Shown here one piece after another: positions 1 to 9,596 of a stretch of 64,000 bases of DNA; the stretch's first letter is position 1; every line of letters begins with the position of its first letter. The position numbers were made by a program, and so were the translations under genes. A model generated the notes under the pieces. That model worked only from the letters and a program-made list of their open reading frames with translations. It had not been told where the DNA came from and made no database searches. Source of the DNA: Limimaricola hongkongensis DSM 17492 (GTDB lineage: Bacteria > Pseudomonadota > Alphaproteobacteria > Rhodobacterales > Rhodobacteraceae); contig NZ_KK088650.1 of NCBI RefSeq assembly GCF_000600975.2, positions 310,001-374,000 of the forward strand. Reading direction: 5' to 3'.

Positions 1-18
1 CGGCCGCCGCCTGTGGGT

Positions 19-699
19 TCAGTAGCTGCGGATCAGCCCGACCAGCCGGCCCTGCACGCGGACCTGTTCGTCGCTGTAGATCCGGGTTTCATAGGCCGGG
101 TTCGCGGCTTCGAGCGCGATGCGCTTGCCGTTGCGGCGGAACCGCTTGAGCGTCGCCTCCTGATCCTCGATCAGCGCCACGACGATGTCGCCATTGTCGG
201 CGGTGCCGGTTTCGCGGATCACCACCACGTCGCCGTCATTGATCCCGGCCTGGATCATCGAATCGCCCCGCACCTCGAGCGCGTAGTGATTGCCGGAGCC
301 GAGCATCGTGCCGGGCACCGCGATCTCGTGGCTCACCTCGCTGATCGCGGAGATCGGCACACCGGCGGCGATCCGGCCCATCACCGGCAGGTTCAGCGCC
401 AGCGCCGCGATGTCGGCGGGCATGTCGGCGGGCTTGGGATCGGGTTCGGGCGCCGCGTGCTCGGCGGCGAGCCGCGCCTCCATCGCCTCGGGCAGCTTGA
501 GGATTTCGAGCGCCCGCGCCCGGTGCGCGAGACGGCGGATGAAGCCACGCTCCTCGAGCGCGGTGATCAACCTGTGGATGCCGGATTTGGACCGAAGATC
601 GAGCGCGTCCTTCATTTCGTCGAAGGAGGGCGGAACGCCGTCGGCCTTGATCCGCCGGTGGATGAATTCCAGCAGGTCGGATTGTTTACGGGTCAGCAT
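19..699 (-). CDS. lexA: LexA repressor
   Basis: Transcriptional repressor of the SOS response that self-cleaves on RecA filaments. The 226-residue protein has an N-terminal winged-helix domain (about 1-65) and a C-terminal S24 peptidase domain. The Ala-Gly cleavage site is visible at 112-113, the nucleophile is Ser147 in GDSMIQ and the general-base Lys185 lies in ATLKRF. A GTTC-N7-GTTC box lies 37-51 bp upstream of the ATG, so the gene is probably autoregulated. It lies downstream of moeA on the same strand but has its own upstream site. Length and motifs are normal for alphaproteobacterial LexA. Confidence 0.97.
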   Translation of the reverse strand: MLTRKQSDLLEFIHRRIKADGVPPSFDEMKDALDLRSKSGIHRLITALEERGFIRRLAHRARALEILKLPEAMEARLAAEHAAPEPDPKPADMPADIAALALNLPVMGRIAAGVPISAISEVSHEIAVPGTMLGSGNHYALEVRGDSMIQAGINDGDVVVIRETGTADNGDIVVALIEDQEATLKRFRRNGKRIALEAANPAYETRIYSDEQVRVQGRLVGLIRSY

Positions 700-735
700 G
701 GTTGCCCCTTTATGCGCGCAGACGGTTGGGGATCC

Positions 736-750
736 GTTCTATGACTGTTC
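736..750. promoter_or_regulatory. LexA (SOS) box upstream of lexA
   Basis: GTTC, seven bases, GTTC: the alphaproteobacterial SOS operator. It lies between the moeA stop (770) and the lexA start (699), in the expected place for autorepression. By base composition about one such match would be expected by chance in 64 kb, but the position makes this one convincing. Confidence 0.88.
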
Positions 751-769
751 CCGTTTTGTGTCAAGCCCT

Positions 770-1942
770 TCAAAGCGCTATGACATCGACCGTTTCGCCC
801 GCGGCGCGCGCGGGATCGTGCGGTGGTTGCACGATCAGGCAATCGGCCTGCGCCAGCACCGACAAAAGCGAGCTGTCCTGCTTGGAAAACGCGGTGACGC
901 CATCGGGCCCGGTGGCGGCGCGCAGGTAATGTTCGCGCGGGCCGTTGGCGGCCAGCGGCGCGGCCAGCCGGGCCAGGCGGCGCGGGGCGGGCGCGGGGGC
1001 GAGACCCGAGAGCGCGCGGATCAGCGGCACCAGAAACACATGCGCGCAGACCATCGACGAGACCGGGTTGCCCGGCAGCCCCAGAAGCAACGCTTCGCCG
1101 AAACGGCCCGCCATCAGCGGCTTGCCCGGGCGCAGCGCGACCTTCCAGAAGGCGCGTTCCATCCCGGCTTCGGCCGCCGCGTCGCCCACGAGATCATGAT
1201 CGCCGACCGAGGCGCCGCCGATGGTGACGACGATGTCGGCGCCGCGCGCCAGGTCGAAGGCCTGTGCCAGCGCGCCCATGCTGTCGCCCGCGATCGGCAA
1301 AAGCCGGGCCGTGCCGCCCGCCTGCTCGACGATGCCGTGCAGCCCATAGGCGTTCGACGCGATGATCTGGTCGGGGCGCGGATCGCCGCCCGGCGCCACC
1401 AGCTCGTCGCCGGTGGCGATGATCGCCACCTCGGGGCGGCGCGACACGGTAAGCCGGTCGGCGTTCATCGACGCCGCAAGCGCGATGTCGGCGGGGCCGA
1501 GCAGGCGCGGTGCGCCAAGCGCGTCACCGGCGCCAAAATCCACGCCCGCGGGCCGGATGTTGCGGTTGTCGGAGATGCCGTCGCCAAGGATGACATGGTC
1601 GCCGTCGCGGCGCGTGTCCTCCTGGATCACCACGCGGTCGGCGCCTTCGGGCACCGGCGCGCCGGTGAAGATGCGCAGCGCCTCGCCGGGGCCGACCCGC
1701 CCGGCAAAGGCGTGGCCCGCCGCGGCCTCGCCCGCCACCAAAAGCCGCGCGCCGGGGGCGAGATCGGCCTCGCGGATCGCGTAGCCATCCATCGCCGAGG
1801 CGGCAAACGGCGGCTGGTCGCGCATCGCTATCACCGGGGCGCGCAGCACCCGGCCCCGTGCGGCGGTCAGCCCGACCTCCTGTGTGGGCAGCGGCGAGAC
1901 CAGCGCGAACAGCCGGTCGAGAGCCTCGGAGACCGGGATCAC
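770..1942 (-). CDS. moeA: Molybdopterin molybdotransferase MoeA
   Basis: Inserts molybdate into adenylylated molybdopterin in the last step of molybdenum cofactor synthesis (cytoplasmic). The 390 residues match the usual MoeA length. Visible motifs are MDGYAI (51-56), the [10 protein letters not shown] signature (241-250) and GLPGNPVS (288-295). The GTG start at 1942 overlaps the moaC stop by four bases (GTGA), so the two are translationally coupled. It is the last gene of the trpGD-ung-trpC-moaC-moeA run before lexA. Confidence 0.95.
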   Translation of the reverse strand: MIPVSEALDRLFALVSPLPTQEVGLTAARGRVLRAPVIAMRDQPPFAASAMDGYAIREADLAPGARLLVAGEAAAGHAFAGRVGPGEALRIFTGAPVPEGADRVVIQEDTRRDGDHVILGDGISDNRNIRPAGVDFGAGDALGAPRLLGPADIALAASMNADRLTVSRRPEVAIIATGDELVAPGGDPRPDQIIASNAYGLHGIVEQAGGTARLLPIAGDSMGALAQAFDLARGADIVVTIGGASVGDHDLVGDAAAEAGMERAFWKVALRPGKPLMAGRFGEALLLGLPGNPVSSMVCAHVFLVPLIRALSGLAPAPAPRRLARLAAPLAANGPREHYLRAATGPDGVTAFSKQDSSLLSVLAQADCLIVQPPHDPARAAGETVDVIAL

Positions 1943-2409
1943 GCCTCCCAGCGCCCCGATTTCCCGCCCTCTTTGAGCGCGAGCCGGATGCCGCCGATCT
2001 CCATGCCTTTTTCCGCCGCCTTGAGCATGTCGTAGATGGTGAGCCCGGCGACGGAGACGGCGGTGAGCGCCTCCATCTCGACCCCGGTGCGCCCCGTGGT
2101 GCGCACCGTCGCGGTGATCCGCACGCCGGGCAGATCCGCGTCGGGCTCAAGCTCCAGCGTCACCTTCGACAGCGGCAGCGGGTGGCATAGCGGGATCAGC
2201 TCGGCGGTCTTCTTGGCCGCCATGATCCCGGCGAGACGGGCGGTGCCCAGCACGTCGCCCTTTCCCGCGCGCCCCTCGCGCACGAGATCGAGCGTCGCGG
2301 GCGTCATCTTCACGACGCCTTCGGCTACGGCGCGCCGGTCGGTCACCTGCTTGTCGGTGACATCGACCATGTGGGCACGGCCCGCGGCGTCGAAATGCGT
2401 CAGCGGCAT
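1939..2409 (-). CDS. moaC: Cyclic pyranopterin monophosphate synthase MoaC
   Basis: Makes cyclic pyranopterin monophosphate from the MoaA product, the first pathway-specific stage of molybdenum cofactor synthesis. The 156-residue protein carries the conserved LIPLCHPL segment (71-78) and the [10 protein letters not shown] segment (122-131) with the catalytic Asp and Lys. The frame is open much further upstream, but the family start is the ATG at 2409, whose A is the last base of the trpC stop codon (one-base overlap). Its stop overlaps the moeA start. Confidence 0.95.
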   Translation of the reverse strand: MPLTHFDAAGRAHMVDVTDKQVTDRRAVAEGVVKMTPATLDLVREGRAGKGDVLGTARLAGIMAAKKTAELIPLCHPLPLSKVTLELEPDADLPGVRITATVRTTGRTGVEMEALTAVSVAGLTIYDMLKAAEKGMEIGGIRLALKEGGKSGRWEA

Positions 2410-3218
2410 CAGGCGCCGCCCGGCGCGGTGAGCGGGCGCGACAACAGCGACCTCGTGGCCGAGGTCACGTCGTCCTGCCGCATCAGGCTTTCGCCGATCA
2501 GGAAGCTGCGCACGCCGTAGCGCGCCATCTCGGCGAGATCGGCGGGCGTCGACAGCCCGCTTTCGCCGACGATCATCCGGTCGACCGGCACGTGCTTGGC
2601 CAGCTTGCGCGTCACGTCGAGCGAGGTCTCGAAGGTGTTCAGGTCGCGGTTGTTGATGCCGATCATCTTGGAGTTCAGCTCGGCGGCGCGCTCCAGCTCG
2701 GCATGGTCGTGCACCTCGATCAGCGCGTCCATGCCCCAGCGTTCGGCGGCCTCTTCGAGCTCGCGCGCCTGCGCGTCCGACACGCTGGCCATGATGATCA
2801 GGATGCAGTCGGCCCCGAGCGAGCGGCTCTCGGCCACCTGCCACGGATCATAGAGGAAATCCTTGCGCAGCACCGGCAGCGAGGTCTCGTCGCGCGCCTG
2901 CACGAGATATTCGTCGGCGCCCTGGAAGGACGGCCCGTCGGTCAGCACCGACAGGCAGGCCGCACCGCCATCCTCATAGGCGCGGGCGAGCGCGGGCGGA
3001 TCGAAATCGGCCCGGATCAGACCCTTGGAGGGGCTGGCCTTCTTGATCTCGGCGATGAGGCCGTAGCCTTCGCGCGCGGCCTCGGTCAGGCGGGCGGCAA
3101 AGCCGCGGGGGGCGGGGGCCTGCGCGGCGCGCGCCTCGATATCGGCCTGCGGCAGTTCCGCCTTGCGGGCCGCGACCTCTTCGAGCTTGTAGGCCTTGAT
3201 CTTGTCGAGAATGTCCAT
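2409..3218 (-). CDS. trpC: Indole-3-glycerol phosphate synthase TrpC
   Basis: Converts carboxyphenylamino-deoxyribulose phosphate to indole-3-glycerol phosphate in tryptophan synthesis. A 269-residue single-domain TIM barrel without a fused TrpF. The [12 protein letters not shown] motif with the catalytic lysine and the INNRDL segment are present. It follows ung by 39 bases and runs directly into moaC. Position in a trpGD-trpC operon supports the call. Confidence 0.96.
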   Translation of the reverse strand: MDILDKIKAYKLEEVAARKAELPQADIEARAAQAPAPRGFAARLTEAAREGYGLIAEIKKASPSKGLIRADFDPPALARAYEDGGAACLSVLTDGPSFQGADEYLVQARDETSLPVLRKDFLYDPWQVAESRSLGADCILIIMASVSDAQARELEEAAERWGMDALIEVHDHAELERAAELNSKMIGINNRDLNTFETSLDVTRKLAKHVPVDRMIVGESGLSTPADLAEMARYGVRSFLIGESLMRQDDVTSATRSLLSRPLTAPGGA

Positions 3219-3257
3219 GGGGTGGTTCTACCGGCAGAAAAGGGGGTTGGAAAGCGT

Positions 3258-3905
3258 TCAGACGGGGGCGCACCAGTCGATCGGAGCATCCTTGCGCGCC
3301 ACCAGCCAGTCATTGACGCGCCCGAAGGGGCGCGAGCCGAAAAAGCCGCGCCGCGCCGAGAGCGGCGAGGGGTGGGCGGTTTCGATCACGAGATGATCGG
3401 GGCCCAGATGCGGCGCCGCCACCTTCTGCGCATGCTTGCCCCACAACACGAAGGCGCAAGGCCGCTCGGCGACGCGGGCCAGAACCTGCGACACCAGCAC
3501 GTCCCAGCCCCAGCGCGTATGGCCGCCCGCATCCCCCGGCTCGACCGACAAGGCGGTGTTGAGCAGCAGCACGCCCTGCCGGGCCCATGGCGTCAGGTCG
3601 CCATTGGCCGGGGCGCAGCCGAGATCGTCGCGCAGTTCCGCGTGGATGTTGCGCAGCGAACGCGGCAACGGCGCCAGATCGGGCGGCACCGAAAAGGCGA
3701 GACCCGTGGCGTGGCCCGGCGTCGGGTAGGGGTCCTGGCCGAGGATCACCACGCGCACCGCCCCGGGCGGGGTCAGCTCCAGCGCCCGGAACCTGTGCGC
3801 GGGCGCGGGTTCGACCATGGGACGCGCGGCGAGCCGGTCGCGCAGCGCGGGCCAGTTCTCGGCAAAGAAGGGCAGGTCGCCCCAGCCCTCGGGCGGCGCG
3901 CTCAC
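3258..3905 (-). CDS. ung: Uracil-DNA glycosylase (family 1 UNG)
   Basis: Removes uracil from DNA in base excision repair. The 215-residue protein has the water-activating loop GQDPYP (56-61, catalytic Asp58) and the minor-groove loop HPSPLS (178-183, catalytic His178). The GTG start at 3905 overlaps the trpD stop by four bases (GTGA), and trpC follows 39 bases downstream. A DNA repair gene is thus embedded in the tryptophan operon, translationally coupled to trpD. Confidence 0.96.
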   Translation of the reverse strand: MSAPPEGWGDLPFFAENWPALRDRLAARPMVEPAPAHRFRALELTPPGAVRVVILGQDPYPTPGHATGLAFSVPPDLAPLPRSLRNIHAELRDDLGCAPANGDLTPWARQGVLLLNTALSVEPGDAGGHTRWGWDVLVSQVLARVAERPCAFVLWGKHAQKVAAPHLGPDHLVIETAHPSPLSARRGFFGSRPFGRVNDWLVARKDAPIDWCAPV

Positions 3906-4921
3906 GCCACCCCTGAGGAAATCGCGGCGAGCCGGTCGATGGCGCGGCGCGCGGCACCGCTGTCGATGCTCGTCGCGGCCATCGCGGCACCCGCGCGCAG
4001 ATCCTCCACCCGGCCCGCGACGAGCAGGGCGGCGGCGGCGTTGAGCAGCACCGCGTCGCGATAGGCGCCCGGCGCCCCGTCGAGCAGCGCCGACAGCGCG
4101 CGGCCGTTCTGCTCGGGCGTGCCGCCGAGGATCGCTTCGAACGGGTGCTCGGGCAGGCCCGCATCCGACGGGCTGATCTCGAACCGCTCGACCTTGCCGT
4201 TTTCGAGCGACGCGACCTCGGACGGCCCGCAGATCGACAGCTCGTCGGTGCCGTCGCCGCCATGCACCAGCCAGGCCCGCTCCGAGCCGAGCCGGCCCAG
4301 CGTTTCGGCCATCGGCGCGATCAGGGCGGGATCGTAGGCACCGGTGAGCTGGCGCTTGACCCCCGCGGGGTTGGTCAGCGGCCCGAGAATGTTGAACAGG
4401 GTGCGGATGCCGATCTCGGCGCGGATCGGGCCGACATGCTTCATCGCCGGGTGGTGCATCGGCGCCATCATGAAGCCGATCCCGGCCTCGCGGATCGCGC
4501 GTTCGACCACTTCCGCGCCGACCATCACCTGCACGCCCATCTGGCCCAGCGCATCCGCCGTGCCCGATTTCGACGACAGGTTGCGGTTGCCATGCTTGGC
4601 CACCGGCACGCCCGCGCCCGCGACGACAAAGGCGGTCGCGGTCGAGATGTTGAGCGTGTTCTTGCCGTCGCCGCCGGTCCCGACGATGTCGATCGCGCCT
4701 TCGGGCGCGCGCACCTTGAGACAGCGCGCGCGCATCACATGCGCGGCGGCGGCGATCTCGGCCACGGTTTCGCCGCGCATCCTGAGCGTGACGAGAAACG
4801 CCGCCATCTGCGCCGGCGTGGCGTCGCCGTCGAACAGGATGGAAAACGCGGCCTCGGCCTCATCGCGCGACAGCGGCCGGGTCAGGGCGGTGGCGATCAG
4901 CGGCTTCAGGCGGTCGCTCAT
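3902..4921 (-). CDS. trpD: Anthranilate phosphoribosyltransferase TrpD
   Basis: Transfers phosphoribose from PRPP to anthranilate, the second step of tryptophan synthesis. The 339 residues are the normal length. The glycine-rich PRPP loop GTGGDGKNT is at 81-89, followed by the NIST segment. The frame stays open upstream into trpG, but the true start is the ATG at 4921, overlapping the trpG stop by four bases. It is a separate polypeptide from TrpG, not a fusion. Confidence 0.96.
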   Translation of the reverse strand: MSDRLKPLIATALTRPLSRDEAEAAFSILFDGDATPAQMAAFLVTLRMRGETVAEIAAAAHVMRARCLKVRAPEGAIDIVGTGGDGKNTLNISTATAFVVAGAGVPVAKHGNRNLSSKSGTADALGQMGVQVMVGAEVVERAIREAGIGFMMAPMHHPAMKHVGPIRAEIGIRTLFNILGPLTNPAGVKRQLTGAYDPALIAPMAETLGRLGSERAWLVHGGDGTDELSICGPSEVASLENGKVERFEISPSDAGLPEHPFEAILGGTPEQNGRALSALLDGAPGAYRDAVLLNAAAALLVAGRVEDLRAGAAMAATSIDSGAARRAIDRLAAISSGVA

Positions 4922-5532
4922 GCTGCCACCGGGGCGCCCGGCGCGCGGTCGGGGGCCTGCCCCGGCAGCCGGTCGAGAAAGTTCTTCAGCATCCGGTGAC
5001 CATGTTCCGAGGCGATGCTCTCGGGGTGGAACTGCACGCCCTCGATCGGCAGGTCGCGATGCGCCAGCCCCATGATCGTGCCATCCGCGAGCCGGGCGGT
5101 GATGTCGAGACAATCGGGCAGGCTGTCGCGCTCGACCACCAGCGAATGGTAGCGCGTCGCCTTGAACGGCGAGGGCAGCCCGGCAAAGACGCCGCCGCCC
5201 TCGTGCAGCATGTCGGCGGTCTTGCCATGCACGATCTCGTGGCAGCGCACGACCCGGCCGCCAAAGGCCTGGCCGATGGTCTGGTGGCCGAGGCAGACGC
5301 CCAAGAGCGGCATCCCGGCATCGGCAGCGGCGCGGGTCAGGTCGAGACAGATCCCTGCGCGGTCGGGATCGCAGGGCCCGGGCGAGAGCACGATGCCGTC
5401 GGGCCGCAGCGCCATGGCCTGCGCCACGTCGATTTCGTCGTTGCGCTTCACCACGACTTCGGCGCCCAGCTCGCCCAGATAATGCACGAGATTCCAGGTG
5501 AAGCTGTCGTAATTGTCGATCAGGAGAAGCAT
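4918..5532 (-). CDS. trpG: Anthranilate synthase component II (glutamine amidotransferase)
   Basis: Supplies ammonia from glutamine to TrpE. The 204-residue class I amidotransferase shows the triad: Cys80 in GVCLGHQ, and His169 and Glu171 in FHPES. The start [11 protein letters not shown] is the family-typical N-terminus. It is the first gene of the leftward trpGD-ung-trpC-moaC-moeA unit. Its partner trpE lies 2.5 kb away on the same strand, separated by two oppositely oriented genes, so the subunits are transcribed separately. The 160 bp upstream are shared with a divergent gene. Confidence 0.96.
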   Translation of the reverse strand: MLLLIDNYDSFTWNLVHYLGELGAEVVVKRNDEIDVAQAMALRPDGIVLSPGPCDPDRAGICLDLTRAAADAGMPLLGVCLGHQTIGQAFGGRVVRCHEIVHGKTADMLHEGGGVFAGLPSPFKATRYHSLVVERDSLPDCLDITARLADGTIMGLAHRDLPIEGVQFHPESIASEHGHRMLKNFLDRLPGQAPDRAPGAPVAA

Positions 5533-5692
5533 CGTCCCTCCGCACCGCTCGCGCGGCCGTTGAAATTCGGGGCTACCGCTTGGCGGTGGTCCGTTGGTAA
5601 GGTCGGCCCATAAATGGGACCGCAAGGCGGGAAACGTCAAGGTCCGGGGACTATTGCGACACCGCGCGGCGCGGTGCAGCGGGGCAGGACAC

Positions 5693-7498
5693 GTGGGATC
5701 GGGGTTCATCAGCGGTGGGATCTGGGGTCTGATCGTCTCGGCGGGGGCGCTGGCGGTGGCCTCGCTCATCGGCGATCCGCCGCGCCGGGACATGACAGCC
5801 GACAGCCCGGCCTTGGTGCCGAGCGAGGCCGCGATGCCGGATGGGGCGGATATCGCGCCCGAGGCGCCGCGCAGCGACACGCCCGAGACGCCCTCTGATC
5901 CCATCGCCGACCGCGCGCCCGACGCGGCGGCGCCCGGCGCGCCGGACGAGTCGGAGACCGTCATCGAGCTTACCGGCGATGTGCAGGTCCTGCCGGGGGC
6001 GCCTTCGGACCGGCCCGGCGCGGAGCGGGCCGCCCTGCCGCAGGTGCCGCAGGAGCCCGAAACCCCCGGTGCGTTCGACGCGCCCGACACCACCCCCGGT
6101 GGCGCAGACGGGCAGGGCGCCGCCACGCCCCCGCCACCGGTCAGCGCCGAGGCCCCCGCCGCGCCGACCGGCTCGGCGGCGATGACCGAGATGCCGCTGG
6201 CACCGCGCCCGGACACGGGCCGCGACGTGCTGCCATCGACGCCGCGCGCCGACGTGCCCGCCGGGCGCGGCGTGGCGCCCTCCGCCGACACCGTCCCCGA
6301 TGCGCGCCCGCGCGCCGAGGCGGGCATCGCCGCGCCGGGGGCGGCGCCCGACATCGTCCGAACGCCGCGCATCGATCCGGGCGCGGAGGAGCCGGTGCTG
6401 CCCGGCCCGCAATCGCGGGTGATCGAGATCCCGGCGAACGAGGCCGACATCGCCGTGGTCACCGACCCGCCGCCGCCGCCCTCGCGATCGCCGCGCGTGG
6501 TGGCCGAGACGGAGGCCCCCGGACGGACGCCCGAACAGGCTGTCGAAGAACAGGCCCCCGAAGACGCCATCGCGGCTGCGCCCGCCGATGGCGGCGCGCC
6601 GACAGCGCCCACGGGCCCGGCCGCGCCCCCAAGCCCCGATCAGCCCGCCCCGGGCACCATCACCGTGCTGCCCAGTCCCGACAGCGCCGACCGGCCCCTG
6701 CCGGGCCGGGTCGCGGGGCTGTCGGGCGAAGACGCGGTGACGATCCGCCGTCCCGGCGCCGCGACGGACGAGCCGGAGGGCGCCGCGCCCGCCGAGCTGG
6801 GCGAGGACGCCCCGGCGCTGCTGCGCTTTGCCGCGCCGGACATGGCGGATGCGGGCGCGCCGCGCCTGTCGGTGGTGCTGGTCGATACCGGCGCGATCGA
6901 CGCGCCGGTCGCGGCGGCGTCGAGCATTCCCTTCCCGGTCTCCATCGGCATCGACCCCGAAGCGCCCGACGCCGCCGCCCGCGCCACGCGCTGGCGCGAG
7001 GCGGGCTACGAGATCGCGGCGCTGGTCCGGCTGCCCGTGAGAGCCACGCCGTCGGATGTCGAGGTGGCCTATGAGGCGGCCTTTTCGACGCTGCCCGAGT
7101 CGGTGGCGCTGCTCGATGCGGGCGGGGCCGGGCTCGACAGCGATGGCGACGTGACGGCGCAGGCGCTCGACCGGCTGGCGCGCGACGGGCGCGGTCTCGT
7201 GGCGCTGCCGCACGGGCTGGCGACGCCGCTGCGCCAGGCCCGCGCGCGCGATGTCCCGGCGGTCGAGATCTACCGCGATCTCGGCGAGGTGGGGCAGGAC
7301 GACCGGGTGATCCGGCGCTTTCTCGACCAGGCGGCGTTTCGCGCGCGCCAGCAGGGCAGCGTGGCGCTTCTGGCCGAGCTGAACCCCGAAACCATCACCG
7401 CGCTGACGCTGTGGGGCAACCGCGCCGACCGCGAAGGCGTCGCGCCCGCGCCGGTGAGCACGCTGTTGCGGATGCAGCAGGTGGGGCCGGGGAAATAG
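5693..7498 (+). CDS. Divergent polysaccharide deacetylase family protein
   Basis: About 601 residues from a GTG start preceded by an AGGA ribosome-binding site; the frame is open further upstream but the family-like N-terminus [11 protein letters not shown] begins here. A single membrane anchor (about residues 5-25) is followed by some 360 residues of Pro/Ala/Asp-rich low-complexity sequence and a C-terminal domain of about 215 residues. That domain resembles the divergent polysaccharide deacetylase family (YibQ-like) of Proteobacteria, a NodB-type fold. A periplasmic location is inferred. The enzymatic substrate is unknown, and the extreme linker may span the cell wall. Confidence 0.75.
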   Translation: MGSGFISGGIWGLIVSAGALAVASLIGDPPRRDMTADSPALVPSEAAMPDGADIAPEAPRSDTPETPSDPIADRAPDAAAPGAPDESETVIELTGDVQVLPGAPSDRPGAERAALPQVPQEPETPGAFDAPDTTPGGADGQGAATPPPPVSAEAPAAPTGSAAMTEMPLAPRPDTGRDVLPSTPRADVPAGRGVAPSADTVPDARPRAEAGIAAPGAAPDIVRTPRIDPGAEEPVLPGPQSRVIEIPANEADIAVVTDPPPPPSRSPRVVAETEAPGRTPEQAVEEQAPEDAIAAAPADGGAPTAPTGPAAPPSPDQPAPGTITVLPSPDSADRPLPGRVAGLSGEDAVTIRRPGAATDEPEGAAPAELGEDAPALLRFAAPDMADAGAPRLSVVLVDTGAIDAPVAAASSIPFPVSIGIDPEAPDAAARATRWREAGYEIAALVRLPVRATPSDVEVAYEAAFSTLPESVALLDAGGAGLDSDGDVTAQALDRLARDGRGLVALPHGLATPLRQARARDVPAVEIYRDLGEVGQDDRVIRRFLDQAAFRARQQGSVALLAELNPETITALTLWGNRADREGVAPAPVSTLLRMQQVGPGK

Positions 7499-7608
7499 CC
7501 GTCCCAGGACAAGATCTGCGTATCGGCGCACAGGATCGGTGATTTGACCGCCGCCCGGGCTGGGCGCATCTGTTGGCCATACACGCCACAACCAGACGGA
7601 TCGATCGC

Positions 7609-8010
7609 ATGACCACCACGCCCCAATCCGGCCTCGCCGCCCGCGCCCCCGAAATGCTCAGCGTGCTGCGCATCGTCAGCGCGCTGATCTTCACGCTGCA
7701 TGGCAGCCAGAAGCTGTTCGCCTTTCCGCCGACCGATCAGCAGCCGCCGCTGGCCTCGCTGATGGGCGTGGGCGGCCTGCTCGAACTGGTGGGCGGCCTG
7801 CTGCTGCTCGTGGGGCTGTTCACCCGGCCCGTGGCCTTCGTGCTGTCGGGCATGATGGCGGTCGCCTACTGGATGTTCCACGCGCCGGGCAACCTGTTCC
7901 CGACGCTCAATGGCGGCGACGCGGCGATCCTCTACTGCTTCGTGTTCCTCTACATCTTCGTCGCCGGTCCGGGCCGCTGGAGCCTCGACGGGCTGCTGCG
8001 CCGCGGCTGA
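7609..8010 (+). CDS. DoxX family membrane protein
   Basis: A 133-residue inner-membrane protein with four hydrophobic segments and the DoxX-type N-terminal helix ending in LHGSQKLF. The chosen ATG at 7609 follows a short purine stretch; an upstream in-frame ATG at 7573 would add twelve residues unlike the family. DoxX proteins are small four-helix membrane proteins loosely linked to redox or sulfur metabolism; the role here is not defined. It is separated from the deacetylase gene by 110 bp and is followed by a strong hairpin shared with convergent trpE. Confidence 0.85.
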   Translation: MTTTPQSGLAARAPEMLSVLRIVSALIFTLHGSQKLFAFPPTDQQPPLASLMGVGGLLELVGGLLLLVGLFTRPVAFVLSGMMAVAYWMFHAPGNLFPTLNGGDAAILYCFVFLYIFVAGPGRWSLDGLLRRG

Positions 8011-8048
8011 ACCGTCAGACCCGCCGCGACAGGCGGCAGCGACAAAGG

Positions 8049-8075
8049 AAAGGGCGGGAAAAATTCCCGCCCTTT
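8049..8075. terminator. Bidirectional hairpin terminator between doxX and trpE
   Basis: A perfect 12-bp inverted repeat (AAAGGGCGGGAA and its complement) with a three-base A loop. It lies between the convergent stops at 8010 and 8082. The A- and T-containing ends of the stem give U-rich flanks in both directions. Confidence 0.85.
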
Positions 8076-8081
8076 CGCGTC

Positions 8082-9590
8082 TCAGCCATTGCCGTCGGGG
8101 CGGAACATCGCCGCATCCGCCGCCGCGCGGCGCAGCGCGTTCGATTTGTGCACCGTTTCCTGGTACTCGGCCTCGGGGTCGCTGTCATGCACCACGCCGC
8201 CGCCCGCCTGGATATAGAGCTTGGCGTCCTGCACCACCGCGGTCCTGAGCGCGATGCACATGTCCATGTCGCCACCGGCGCTGAAATAGCCAAGCCCGCC
8301 GCCATAGACGCCGCGCTTTTCGGGCTCCAGCTCGTCGATGATCTGCATCGCCCGTACCTTGGGTGCGCCGGACACCGTGCCCGCGGGCAGGCCCGCCAGA
8401 AGCGCCGAGAGCGCGTCCTGATCCTCGCGCAGCTCGCCCACCACGTTGGAGACGATGTGCATCACGTGGGAATAGCGCTCGATGATGAACTTCTCGGTCG
8501 GGCGCACCGTGCCGGGCTTGGCGACCCGGCCCACATCGTTGCGGCCCAGATCGAGCAGCATCAGGTGCTCTGACAGCTCTTTGGCATCGGCCAGCAGGCT
8601 TTGCTCGTTCGCGCGGTCCTCCTCGGGGGTGGCGCCGCGGGGCCGGGTGCCGGCGATGGGCCGGATCGTTACCTCGCCGTCCATCACCCGCACGAGGATC
8701 TCGGGGCTGGCGCCGACCACCTGGTAGCCGCCGAAGTTGAAGTAGAACATGAAGGGCGAGGGGTTGGTGCGCCGGAGCGAACGATAAAGCGCGAAGGGCG
8801 GCTCGGGAAAATCCTGGGTCCAGCGCTGCGCCGGGACCACCTGGAAGATGTCGCCCGCGCGGATGTAGTCCTTGGCCTTCTCCACGGCGGCGAGATAGCC
8901 GTCATGTGTGAAGTTCGACACCGGCTCCGAAAGCGGCGCGGGCGCCTGCAGCGCGCGCGCCTCCTGCGGCACGGGCCGGTCGAGCGCGCGGCGCGCTTCG
9001 GTCACGCGTTCGGCGGCCTGCGCGAAAGCGGCGCGGGCGGAGCGGTCCTGACCGGCCCAGACCGGGGCGACGAGGATCACCTCGCCCTTCACCCCGTCGA
9101 GCACCGCGACCACGGTGGGGCGCAGCATCACCGCGTCGGGCAGGCCGAGCGGGTCGGGGTTCACGTCGGGCAGCTTTTCCACCAGCCGGATCATGTCGTA
9201 GCCCAGATAACCGAACAGCCCGGCGGAGGCGGCGGGCAGGTCTTCGGGCAGGTCGATCCGGCTTTCGGCGAGGATCGCGCGCAGCGTGTCGAGCGGATGG
9301 CCTTCGAGATCCTCGAAGGCATCGTCGTCATAGCGCGCGGCGCGGTTGACGCGGCTGGTCTCGCCCCGGCAATCCCAGATCAGGTCGGGATTCATGCCCA
9401 CGATCGAGTAGCGGCCCCGCAGCTCGCCGCCCGTCACGCTTTCGAGGATGAAGGCGTGCTTTCCGGCATTGGCGAGCTTGAGCATCAGCGAGACCGGCGT
9501 GTCGAGGTCGGCGGCGAGGCGGGTCCAGACGACCTGGTTCCGGCCCGCCTCGTAGCCTTTCTGGAACGTCTCGAAATCGGGGCTGAGCAT
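8082..9590 (-). CDS. trpE: Anthranilate synthase component I
   Basis: Makes anthranilate from chorismate with ammonia from TrpG, the committed step of tryptophan synthesis. 502 residues, normal length. The N-terminal ILES element corresponds to the tryptophan feedback site of the family. The chorismate-binding half has IAGTRPRG, the ERYSHVMHIV segment, PAGTVSGAPKVRAM and the GGLGYF region. It starts only six bases after the upstream foldase stop, so it is probably co-transcribed with it. No leader peptide or attenuator can be fitted into that gap. Confidence 0.97.
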   Translation of the reverse strand: MLSPDFETFQKGYEAGRNQVVWTRLAADLDTPVSLMLKLANAGKHAFILESVTGGELRGRYSIVGMNPDLIWDCRGETSRVNRAARYDDDAFEDLEGHPLDTLRAILAESRIDLPEDLPAASAGLFGYLGYDMIRLVEKLPDVNPDPLGLPDAVMLRPTVVAVLDGVKGEVILVAPVWAGQDRSARAAFAQAAERVTEARRALDRPVPQEARALQAPAPLSEPVSNFTHDGYLAAVEKAKDYIRAGDIFQVVPAQRWTQDFPEPPFALYRSLRRTNPSPFMFYFNFGGYQVVGASPEILVRVMDGEVTIRPIAGTRPRGATPEEDRANEQSLLADAKELSEHLMLLDLGRNDVGRVAKPGTVRPTEKFIIERYSHVMHIVSNVVGELREDQDALSALLAGLPAGTVSGAPKVRAMQIIDELEPEKRGVYGGGLGYFSAGGDMDMCIALRTAVVQDAKLYIQAGGGVVHDSDPEAEYQETVHKSNALRRAAADAAMFRPDGNG

Positions 9591-9596
9591 GGCGTC

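Noticed and set aside
2410..2844. An upstream extension of moaC giving a 301-residue protein
   Set aside because: The extension lies wholly inside trpC and the normal 156-residue MoaC starts at 2409 with a one-base overlap.
4922..5545. Apparent long extensions of trpD and trpG into their upstream neighbours
   Set aside because: The extensions lack family homology and standard N-termini with ATGA overlaps are present at 4921 and 5532.
5635..5640. A -35-like TTGACG upstream of trpG on the minus strand
   Set aside because: No acceptable -10 at 16-18 bp spacing; too weak to list as a promoter.
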